Assembly (NCBI RefSeq): GCF_900169305.1
Contig: NZ_FWDP01000002.1
Coordinates: forward strand, 248,001-312,000
Direction: 5' to 3'
Source: Marinilactibacillus piezotolerans
GTDB taxonomy: Bacteria > Bacillota > Bacilli > Lactobacillales > Carnobacteriaceae_A
Length of the DNA: 64,000 nucleotides
Part shown: piece by piece, positions 1-7,500 of the stretch
Numbering within the stretch: position 1 is the first letter of the stretch
Layout of the letters: each line of letters starts with the position of its first letter
The notes under the pieces: model-generated
Told to the model about the DNA's origin: nothing
Seen by the model: the letters and a program-made list of their open reading frames with translations, nothing else
Databases searched by the model: none
Translations under genes and position numbers: made by a program

Positions 1-684
1 AGCCGTTCCTTCATTTACTCTAACTCCTGTATTAAAATACACCCAGAGCATGACAAAACAAAGGTGTTCATACAAATCATCAATGCAAATCTGATTAATA
101 ACCTTCTCAAAATCTTGCTTAGTCCAGTAGGCAACCTGTGCTTTACCCTTTGGTATTGCCTTCACTTTCGTAGCTACATTAGTTTCCAAATATTGCAAAC
201 TAACCGCCATGCCTAATATTTTCTTCAAAGTTGAAAACATCAGGCTAGCATAACCATTTGAGTAGTTTGCGCCACCCCTCCGTTTTGACAAAAGCCATGT
301 ACGGAAATGTTGCACATCCTGAACCGTAATCGTTCGAAGTTGTTTCTTACCAAAACGTTGCATGATGATTTTCAACATTGGTTTTCGGCTTTGAAAAGTT
401 TGTTCAAGGACGTCTGTTTCATAAAAAGGCAAGTACACCTCATTCATGAATTGTTCAAAGGTCATATCATAGTTTGAGTAGCCGTTTGTTTGAAAAAACT
501 CACTGCGAATGCGAGTTAATTCTTTATAGGCTTCTCTTGCTGATAAAAACCGTTTCCCATTCTGATTTTTGCGTGCTTTTTTCTTAATGCGCTTTCCAGT
601 GATAAGATCGAAGCCTAAGCTAGCTTCATAGTAAAACTGCCCCTTATCATCTGTAAACACACCTGTATATTGTGTGGTTGGCAA
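1..684 (-). CDS. Tyrosine recombinase/integrase, C-terminus cut by window edge
   Basis: This is the site-specific recombinase expected to integrate and excise the element. It starts at TTG (684) with a strong GGAGG SD six bases upstream, and 228 residues are visible. An N-terminal AP2-like arm-binding region comes first, with many basic residues around 30-45. A SAM-like core-binding domain follows at about 70-160, then the start of the catalytic domain. The window ends inside the first catalytic box, TGVRVNEG, whose Arg (about residue 222) is the first active-site Arg. The remaining boxes and the Tyr nucleophile are off the edge. It is the last gene of a tight rep-DUF3173-int block, three bases after the preceding stop. 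The family is clear; the element subtype is not. Confidence 0.9.
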   Translation of the reverse strand, partial: MPTTQYTGVFTDDKGQFYYEASLGFDLITGKRIKKKARKNQNGKRFLSAREAYKELTRIRSEFFQTNGYSNYDMTFEQFMNEVYLPFYETDVLEQTFQSRKPMLKIIMQRFGKKQLRTITVQDVQHFRTWLLSKRRGGANYSNGYASLMFSTLKKILGMAVSLQYLETNVATKVKAIPKGKAQVAYWTKQDFEKVINQICIDDLYEHLCFVMLWVYFNTGVRVNEGTA

Positions 685-687
685 TTA

Positions 688-894
688 TTATTCCTCCGTT
701 TCGGACGACAATTCAATATCACCGATAACGGATTTTACCGCCTTCAAGGGTATCACGGACACCCGCGACCCTTGATAAAACTCATACCCTGAGCTTACCA
801 TAAATGCTTTCCCTTGACGAATAATTCTTTTTGCCGTGTAAGGTGGAAAGCCTAGTTTTTCTAAATCCTGCCAACTTACCATTTCTTTATTCAT
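688..894 (-). CDS. DUF3173 family small protein, element-associated
   Basis: This protein of 68 aa resembles DUF3173 (WQDLEKLGFPPYTAKRIIRQ, then a basic stretch ending in VPLKAV). The family is found almost only beside tyrosine integrases of mobile elements, and a helix-turn-helix, excisionase-like role is suspected but not proven. I place the start at the ATG at 894, which overlaps the stop of the upstream rep gene by eight bases (ATGAATAA) and fits the family N-terminus. A longer reading from 951 would add 19 residues inside rep and has no good SD. It lies between rep and int, so it is probably co-translated with both. It may help choose between integration and excision; that is inference. 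Confidence 0.8.
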   Translation of the reverse strand: MNKEMVSWQDLEKLGFPPYTAKRIIRQGKAFMVSSGYEFYQGSRVSVIPLKAVKSVIGDIELSSETEE

Positions 895-1492
895 TGTTGC
901 CACCGCCTTTAATTTGTCTATTTCTTTCCGACTTATAGCGACGTGAATCAAGATATTTTGCGAAGAAGTAAGTTTTGTTCATGACTAATGCCAACAAAAT
1001 TGTATTGTTCGTTCTGGCATATGTTACCAAATCTTTAAATTCCACAAATTCATTTTCTTCAATCATATCAATGATTTCACCAATAAATGAACCGCCATCT
1101 TGCTCTAAAAGAAAACCAGCTAAGTCAAAGCCACAACCGCTCTCAATATCTTCAATGTTGTATTGTGTTTTGTCTGGATTTTCGGCATGAACAAAATAAT
1201 CGTACATGCCTTTTGGTGACATAATCACTTCAACATGCTTCGGCGATTTGAGTTTTTCACTGATTAATTCTGATACCTGCGAATAGCTTTTCAAACTGTC
1301 AAAGTAAAGCGCCCCATGCTTATGAGCTTTCTTGATTTCACCCGTTTCTTTATTGACATCTTTATCATGCCAAGGACTTAAAATAAACGGTACATGCAAA
1401 CCCTCCAACACATCAAAATAATTTTCAGGTGCGCTTTCTTGATAAAGGATGAATGCCCATTTATTACTACGTTTATCTTTTTGCTTTTTCAT
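887..1492 (-). CDS. Rep_2 family rolling-circle initiator/relaxase-like protein
   Basis: This 201-aa protein matches the replication initiators of pMV158/pE194-type plasmids (Rep_2). Visible motifs are an HKH metal-binding pair at residues 57-59, inside AHKHGALYF, and the catalytic-Tyr region GMYDYFVHAENPDK at about 95-108. It should nick one DNA strand at a double-strand origin and stay bound through the Tyr. In integrative mobilizable elements such proteins also serve as relaxases for transfer. The matching nick hairpin lies directly upstream at 1523-1552. The length is close to pMV158 RepB (about 210 aa). The 3' end overlaps the DUF3173 start by eight bases. Family assignment is firm; the balance between replication and mobilization is inferred. 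Confidence 0.9.
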   Translation of the reverse strand: MKKQKDKRSNKWAFILYQESAPENYFDVLEGLHVPFILSPWHDKDVNKETGEIKKAHKHGALYFDSLKSYSQVSELISEKLKSPKHVEVIMSPKGMYDYFVHAENPDKTQYNIEDIESGCGFDLAGFLLEQDGGSFIGEIIDMIEENEFVEFKDLVTYARTNNTILLALVMNKTYFFAKYLDSRRYKSERNRQIKGGGNNE

Positions 1493-1522
1493 TTTCCACC
1501 AACCTTGATTATTGATTAATGA

Positions 1523-1552
1523 TATAACGGGGGTCGTAGTAGCCCCGTTATA
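1523..1552 (-). other. Double-strand origin nick hairpin (pMV158-like dso, possible oriT)
   Basis: A 10-bp perfect inverted repeat (TATAACGGGG and CCCCGTTATA) exposes a 10-base loop. On the minus strand the loop reads TACTACGAC, which is the nick sequence of the pMV158 family (cleaved TACTACG|AC). It lies 31 bp upstream of the Rep_2 gene and in the same orientation, as in those plasmids. Cleavage would fall between positions 1535 and 1534. Cleavage itself is inferred. Confidence 0.85.
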
Positions 1553-1576
1553 CTGTTTGCGTTATTTTTTATAAAT

Positions 1577-1625
1577 ACAGCGGAGCTCCTTTGCTCTTGC
1601 CTATGGCAAGCAAAAGCTCCGCTGT
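1577..1625. repeat. Large inverted repeat between coupling operon and dso
   Basis: An 11-bp perfect outer stem (ACAGCGGAGCT / AGCTCCGCTGT) encloses a further stem of about 10 bp, TTTGCTcTTGCC against GGCAAGCAAA, with a 3-base loop. On the minus strand, the direction of the upstream gene, it is followed by ATTTATAAAA rather than a T run, so it is a poor intrinsic terminator. Its place beside the nick hairpin suggests an origin accessory site, a single-strand origin or a transcript stabiliser. Confidence 0.6.
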
Positions 1626-1631
1626 TCTACT

Positions 1632-2216
1632 TTACCTAATTCTCGTTCCTTCAAGTCTTAGGTAACTTTTCACTCTTTCAATATTTGAAAATGAATATTC
1701 TGGCAATCGGTTGGCGATTTCTTCACGCATAGAATTTTTATTATCCAAAATCATGCCATGTACGCCTAATTCATTGGGAAGCTTCACCATGAACACAACG
1801 CTGTCATTGCGCACATCAACAATCGCTTTATTAACCGCCTTGTTGTATCTAAAAATCATACTTTTCTCTTCCTCACGTGTTGCCCTCATCTGTAAAAACT
1901 TTCTTATCCGAGAAGTAAGCCAAATTGACTTACTAATGTTTATTACTGAATCCTTAAACGCCCTCATAATGACTTCGGGCAAGATAATCGAGAGCGTGAT
2001 TAAAATTGAAACGATTAGAACCTGTTGCAAACCGTGTTGAACAATCATCACGTATTTATAGAGAAATTGAGTGTATTTCACCATACTGCCGTTTTCTTGA
2101 CCATGCAGGAATAGCCCTATCAGCATGAAGCCAAACTCGGCAACAAATAACAATACAGAAATTAATAGCAAATAGCCATCCAAGCGGAACGTCCGCATAA
2201 AATATGATTTTTTCAT
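1632..2216 (-). CDS. Element-encoded membrane protein of unknown function
   Basis: I do not recognise a named family in this 194-aa protein. Two hydrophobic segments at about 13-38 and 60-82 are probable membrane helices. A soluble C-terminal half follows, with a basic stretch after residue 95 (SIWLTSRIRKFLQMRATREEEK) that should face the cytoplasm. It begins one base after the stop of the FtsK-like ATPase gene, so the two are almost certainly co-translated. Two-helix partners of coupling ATPases are common next to such genes in mobile elements, so a role in anchoring or assisting the ATPase at the membrane is a fair guess, not a demonstrated function. The gene ends just before a large inverted repeat. 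Confidence 0.75.
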   Translation of the reverse strand: MKKSYFMRTFRLDGYLLLISVLLFVAEFGFMLIGLFLHGQENGSMVKYTQFLYKYVMIVQHGLQQVLIVSILITLSIILPEVIMRAFKDSVINISKSIWLTSRIRKFLQMRATREEEKSMIFRYNKAVNKAIVDVRNDSVVFMVKLPNELGVHGMILDNKNSMREEIANRLPEYSFSNIERVKSYLRLEGTRIR

Positions 2217-2217
2217 G

Positions 2218-3294
2218 TCACATTATCCCTTCTAATTTATTGAATGTCGGCGTTAGCAATGGAACAATCTGAAAAGGGTGCTCCGAGTCGATTACCTGTA
2301 TCAATCCCGTTCCGATACCTTGCGGAATAACGATACCTTCAAGCGATAAATCAGGGAATAAAAATTGTGTTGTCTTAGAATTAATATTGCCAACCTGAAC
2401 GAGTACGTTCAACTGTTCCCTGACAGAAATCGGGATAGCATTATTATCAAATCGCTGTGATACCAATAGCAAGTGAACTTTACTTGCCCTGCCTAGTAGC
2501 GCTATTTGTGAAAGTAGACTAAAGAATCCGTCTTTTATCGGTTTTGCCACCCCATCGCTTAAAGCCAAAACCTCATCTATAACAACTGTATAATGTTCAA
2601 AATCAGCAGTAGGATTGTTATATAAAACTTGCTGACGTTGTTGAATTAACTCAAGCGCCTTGCTCAACTCACTATTCACTTCTGAAACAAAATCAGATTT
2701 GCTCCGACTTGCATTAGGAGCGACAACTGGAACATTGTTTTCTCTACCCCACCTGCTCGGCATATCGAACTTAGGGTCAACGATAACCAACTGTGACGAC
2801 CATTTTAGCACGCAAAGCATATAAGTAAGAGCGTATGACTTCCCCGATCCGCTATTGCCTGCAATAGCGAAACTTGTCACCTTGTTCAAATCTATTGTCA
2901 GGTTTTCCATGATGGGAATTTTGTTGAGTGGCAAACGTTCAACAAAGCTATCAATATCTGAAATGACTAACCGTTTTGAAATACCCTTAACCCACGGGAA
3001 GAATAAAGCACGTTTGACATGAATATCATCCGTATCTAGTGGAACAAAATATGCTCCCGATTGTTTTAACAAAGTATATTCGGGGTAAAGCACGGCGTTC
3101 ATGATAAGAAATAACTTTTGATAGAGGTCATCATCAACCACATAACTTGCAGGCATGCGGGGAATGAAATAGACGCCTTCATTCGTTACCTTTACATCAA
3201 ATGAATTTGAGTAACTGGTTTCCCCGCTAATCTGCAAAGCCATGTTTATCGCCTGTAAGATATACTTTGCAAGCAGTAAACTGTTGTTAATCAT
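2218..3294 (-). CDS. FtsK/SpoIIIE-type coupling ATPase (TcpA-like)
   Basis: This 358-aa ATPase resembles the TcpA/FtsK-like coupling proteins that hand the nicked DNA to a conjugation channel. It shows a Walker A (GNSGSGKS, about residues 147-154) and a Walker B (YTVVIDEVL, about 234-242). Between them and after are VDPKFDMPSRW and LLLVSQRFD, typical of this group. No convincing membrane helix is seen in its N-terminus, so attachment may be supplied by the small membrane protein encoded right after it. Its ATG overlaps the upstream stop by four bases (ATGA). A Rep_2 relaxase paired with a TcpA-type protein and no channel genes fits a mobilizable element that borrows another element's machinery. 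Confidence 0.88.
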   Translation of the reverse strand: MINNSLLLAKYILQAINMALQISGETSYSNSFDVKVTNEGVYFIPRMPASYVVDDDLYQKLFLIMNAVLYPEYTLLKQSGAYFVPLDTDDIHVKRALFFPWVKGISKRLVISDIDSFVERLPLNKIPIMENLTIDLNKVTSFAIAGNSGSGKSYALTYMLCVLKWSSQLVIVDPKFDMPSRWGRENNVPVVAPNASRSKSDFVSEVNSELSKALELIQQRQQVLYNNPTADFEHYTVVIDEVLALSDGVAKPIKDGFFSLLSQIALLGRASKVHLLLVSQRFDNNAIPISVREQLNVLVQVGNINSKTTQFLFPDLSLEGIVIPQGIGTGLIQVIDSEHPFQIVPLLTPTFNKLEGIM

Positions 3295-3608
3295 TTAACC
3301 ACTCGTACCCCTTCTGCACGGAAGTACACGTTAGAACGAATCTCTATCGCTTCTAAATTGTCCAATTTCACTTCTGAAAGGAACGGTGGCAGTGACGGCA
3401 TTTTGGCAAACTTCACTGCAAAAGGATTTACGCCTTCCTGAGAAAAGTAAATTTTATACCCCGCCACTTCATCCGTGCGTTTGCCGTCATCAGTCCATAC
3501 AAGTTGAGTTTCAATTTCAGATGATACGTTATAGATTGGCTTATCACCCTGAACATACTTTACTGCCGTTTCTAAGCTATATGAGCTTTTTATATTTTTC
3601 GTCTTCAT
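3291..3608 (-). CDS. Small element protein upstream of coupling ATPase, unknown function
   Basis: This is a 105-aa protein starting at the ATG at 3608, which has a GAGGT SD eight bases upstream. A longer reading frame to 3791 runs back through the promoter region and lacks an SD. The protein has no membrane segment or known motif; the C-terminal half is beta-rich (EIRSNVYFRAEGVRVV). It overlaps the coupling ATPase start by four bases. Its position matches the small DUF961-like proteins that precede FtsK-type genes in Tn916-class elements, but the sequence likeness is weak, so I make no family claim. Confidence 0.65.
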   Translation of the reverse strand: MKTKNIKSSYSLETAVKYVQGDKPIYNVSSEIETQLVWTDDGKRTDEVAGYKIYFSQEGVNPFAVKFAKMPSLPPFLSEVKLDNLEAIEIRSNVYFRAEGVRVVK

Positions 3609-3698
3609 GACTTTGTACCTCGTTAAATTAGTAGTATCGGCTATCAGCAGTTCGCCGACCCAACCGCCATATTGTTTGCAACCAACATGGCAATTCAT

Positions 3699-3722
3699 CA
3701 TCAAGCACTGCTTTACTTGATG
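3699..3722. repeat. Interrupted inverted repeat upstream of the transfer operon
   Basis: CATCAAG and CTTGATG are separated by 10 bases, about 90 bp upstream of the first gene of the coupling operon. It could be an operator for that operon or part of an oriT. The arms are only 7 bp, so chance is possible. Confidence 0.3.
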
Positions 3723-3766
3723 AGTTAAGTATGACAATTTTTTTCTTTGTAGGTGCGGGAATTTAA

Positions 3767-3806
3767 AATTAAAAAAATAAAACCCCCGCACTTCTGCGAA
3801 GGTTTT
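3767..3806 (-). terminator. Intrinsic terminator of the restriction-modification operon
   Basis: On the minus strand a hairpin (AAAACC-CGC against GCG-GGTTTT, with an internal mismatch) is followed by ATTTTTTTAATTTT. It lies ten bases after the stop of the last cargo gene and separates the cargo from the transfer operon. Confidence 0.8.
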
Positions 3807-3815
3807 ATGATTCAG

Positions 3816-4577
3816 TTATTTATCAGTTATTTTCTTTATTTTTATTTTTCGAATATCATGACCCTTTTCAGCTTCTTGCTCAAGGCGTTCGTTAAAATCA
3901 TCAAAACCAATGTTCCAAATAGAAGTCAATAAAATTTCTTTGATAAATACATCCAATGAGCTTGGTAAATTTTCAAATGTCAATATTTCTGATCTTACGT
4001 TCTTTAAGTTGCTTTCATCAACTTTCATATTCTGTAACTTGAAAATATCACCAACAGGCTCCATACTTTCATGAATATTATAAGTAAAATCAATGAAACA
4101 TGATAATAAAGACTGACCTCTTTCACCATCATTTAGGATTTCATCTTCGAAATTCTGATAAAATGTTTCAATATCTTCTTCCGTCGATAATGGAATATCC
4201 CAAAAGTAATCAATATAATTTTCTGACTGTTGCATTTCCAAAAGCAAGGTAACGAAAAAATCCTTAAAATAAATTTTCGGGTTTCCCCAATACACTTCGT
4301 TTAAGTCATTAAAATCTAGATTTGTCACTAACGCTTTTGCCAATTTCAAGCTAACCAGTTTTGAATAATTTCCATTCGCTATTTCCTTAGTTTTGTGGTA
4401 GTCCAATACATTAGTCAGGAGCTTTGTATCGGAATAAACGTCCACTTTTGCAGGGCGTTGTTGGTGCTTCGCCCACTCATTGTATTTTTCATCAATGCGT
4501 TTTGAAGCTTGAGAATAAATCAATTGAGTGGTTTTCGGATATGGATTTTCTTTGACTACTTTAACCAAGTTACTCAT
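3816..4577 (-). CDS. Unknown protein overlapping the Type ISP restriction-modification gene
   Basis: I do not recognise this 253-aa protein. It is soluble, rich in acidic and aromatic residues, mostly helical by composition, and ends in a basic tail (DIRKIKIKKITDK). No nuclease, methylase or helicase motif is visible. The start is set at the ATG at 4577, which overlaps the stop of the large restriction enzyme by eight bases (ATGAGTAA), implying coupled translation. A longer frame to 4628 has no SD. It shares the operon and terminator of the enzyme and has no other neighbour in the unit. Type ISP enzymes of the LlaGI kind are described as self-sufficient, so this could be an accessory, control or protective subunit, or an unrelated hitchhiker. 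Confidence 0.8.
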   Translation of the reverse strand: MSNLVKVVKENPYPKTTQLIYSQASKRIDEKYNEWAKHQQRPAKVDVYSDTKLLTNVLDYHKTKEIANGNYSKLVSLKLAKALVTNLDFNDLNEVYWGNPKIYFKDFFVTLLLEMQQSENYIDYFWDIPLSTEEDIETFYQNFEDEILNDGERGQSLLSCFIDFTYNIHESMEPVGDIFKLQNMKVDESNLKNVRSEILTFENLPSSLDVFIKEILLTSIWNIGFDDFNERLEQEAEKGHDIRKIKIKKITDK

Positions 4578-7500
4578 TCTCCCCAACGTCATTCTTAGGA
4601 GTGTCTTTAGCAACCATTGGCAAATCATTTTTAGTCAGCGTTTGATAATCAACTGACGATTTATCACCATCTATAATTTCAAGCGGTGGCAAGCTATTCA
4701 CCAACTCAATCGTCTGCATTGATATGTTGATAATGCTCAATAGCAAATTCAAAATATATTTCGGGTCATCTGAAAACTCGTTCGGGTCATCCGTGATACC
4801 TGACTTCTTATCAGTTTTCACTTGATACTGGTCAATTATCCATTCAATCGCAGGGCGACCATTTACCACGTATTCATAGGCTTGTTCTGGAATGTTGGTA
4901 ATCGTAATATTTTCATTGTAAATGATAGTATCTAGCACGCCTTTTTTCGGATGCTTCATTTTCTTTACACGATACGAACCATTTACATCTGAAATATTTA
5001 CTTTCACACCTTTATAACTAGGTTGATTTTCGTAGTTCAAATGCAAATCAGCAAGTTTGCGACCAACTTCAACGTATTTTTCTTTGTTCTTCAACAATGG
5101 AATGCGTGGAATTGTTTTATACAATTCATCTTCATATTTAGATTTATACTCATTTGAATTCAATACAGCATAAACATAATATATTAGTTCTTCATCACTC
5201 AATTTGAAATGATTTTTAGAATTAGAAGTCAAATTATAATTACTCTCTGAAATAAAACCAGTAGCTTTAATTTTAAACGGATAAGTTTGTGTTTTAGATG
5301 CGAACCCAAAGCCTTGTAGATTAACTGGTCCACGAGCAATTAAAGCTGAAAATGTTTTAGCACCACCAGGACCTGGAGTGTATAATAACAAACCATTTGG
5401 CTCCAATAATTTATCAAATTTCCCAGGCATCTCAACAAGACTTCTATCGTAATACACATACTTTTTAGTGAATGGTTTTGCTTGCGTTAGCACAATACCT
5501 TCTTTATTCATTGTTATCTTTTCTGACTTAATGAACTTATTTTTCAATCCTCGAGACCAAGAAATATAGTCTTCTGAACTGTTTAATTTTGAAAGTCGTT
5601 TCTCACCGTCTAATATATTGGCAAGTCGTATAATTTCAGAATTATAATTTGAAATCATGCGTTCAATATTATCAGTGACACTTTTCCGAGAAAAGTTGAA
5701 CGCCCAAAAATCACGATTCGTATTAAAGCCGACTAACTTATTTATAAATATTCCTTCGGATGAGTCATTTAATGAGATATACTCATCATATCTCTTATCA
5801 CGTTGATTAATCCAATCACCATTTTCATCCATCACAATATCTTTAAATTCAATATCATTTAGAGTATGCCGAGCTAGAATATCTAGCTTTTCATTTTTCG
5901 ATTGATTGTCACCGATATCATGATATCTAATTGCATGCCTATTAGAACCATCTTTTATTAGCAATACAATCGCAACACCAGTCATAATATCAAAAATATT
6001 TTTCCCTTGTCTTTTGACTGCCTCAGGGCTCAGACCTCTAACTGCACCTTTCAGGTCAATTACATAAATATAATTAAATTCTTGATGTAGTACACGTCGC
6101 ACTCCGTTTAATGATGGTGAATCAATATATCCATTGTTTGTGATAAATCCAATTACTCCATTCTCTGCTAAACGGTCTGTACTCCATCTTAACGCTCTAA
6201 TGTATGAGTCTTGCAATGAGTTTTTCAATGTAGCATCCGTTTCTTTCGCATAAGTATTTTTTATACTATCGTCCAATTTAGGATAGTTTTGAATACTCGT
6301 AAAATCGTTTGCTGTCGATTTAATTTTCGAATACGGCGGATTTCCGATAATAGCTGTAATCGGCAACTCTTGCTGACGTTTCAAACGTTCATCATTTGTA
6401 CCAAAATATTCATCATCTAATGTATCTTCATTTTCGGTACTTTCAAACGTATCGGTAAGCACAATTCCTTCAAATGGAACATAACTTTCGCCACCGTTGA
6501 TTTCATCAAAGGTCGCTTCAATATTTATTGCTGCAATGTAATAACTCAACAACACAATTTCATTGGCATGGAGTTCCTGCGTATATTTTCTTGTAATATC
6601 TGCAAGCGTGATTTCGCCATTATCCATTTGTTGCTTCAAGTACGTTAGAGTTCTAACAATAAATGTTCCCGTTCCAGTGAACGGGTCTAAGATATTCACT
6701 CCTTCATCTGCCAACGATTTACCAAAATGTTTTTTCAAGACATCATCAACAGAATGAACAATGAAATCCACGACCTCAACGGGAGTAAACACGATACCTA
6801 AGCGTTCTGTCGTTGATTTAAAGCCAGTAGAGAAGAATTTATCATACAACGTAACAATAATTTTCTGTTTTCCTTCCGCATTATCAATTCCACTTGCTCG
6901 AAGTTTTACTGACTCATAGAATGGTTCTAGTTTTTCTTGCTCCTTCTCGAAGCCCGCTTTCTGCAATTCTGCAACGATTGATTCCATAGCGGATGAAACA
7001 GGGTTATTATTGACAAAGCTATATTCATCAAACAGCGCTTCAAATATTGGTTTAGTAATTAGGTGTTGCGCCAACATTTCAACAGCTGACTCTTGCGTTA
7101 TACTTTCATTGATATTGTGACGTAAACTGCTGATGAACTTATCAAATTCTTCCTTGATAGGATTGTCTCTATCTTCCAAACGTTCATTGATCCAACGAAT
7201 ATATCGTTGGGCAATTTCGTTTACATCTTTCGACCAATCTTCAAGATAGCGTCTGTCACCAACCTTTTGAACAATCTTCCCAAAAATAGCGTCCTCAATC
7301 TTATCCCACAATTCAAGTTCAGTCTGTTGTGATTGTTCAACATCAACACCATTAGAAGTATCTGTTTCTGAATACGCCTTGCGAGGACGACCTTTACCAG
7401 GGTTGATGATATTGATATTCTCAGGCTTTTTCTTGTTCAACTGTAATTGATTAACAATCGCATTGAAACGTTCATCTGTTGAACGTAAGGCATTTAAAAC

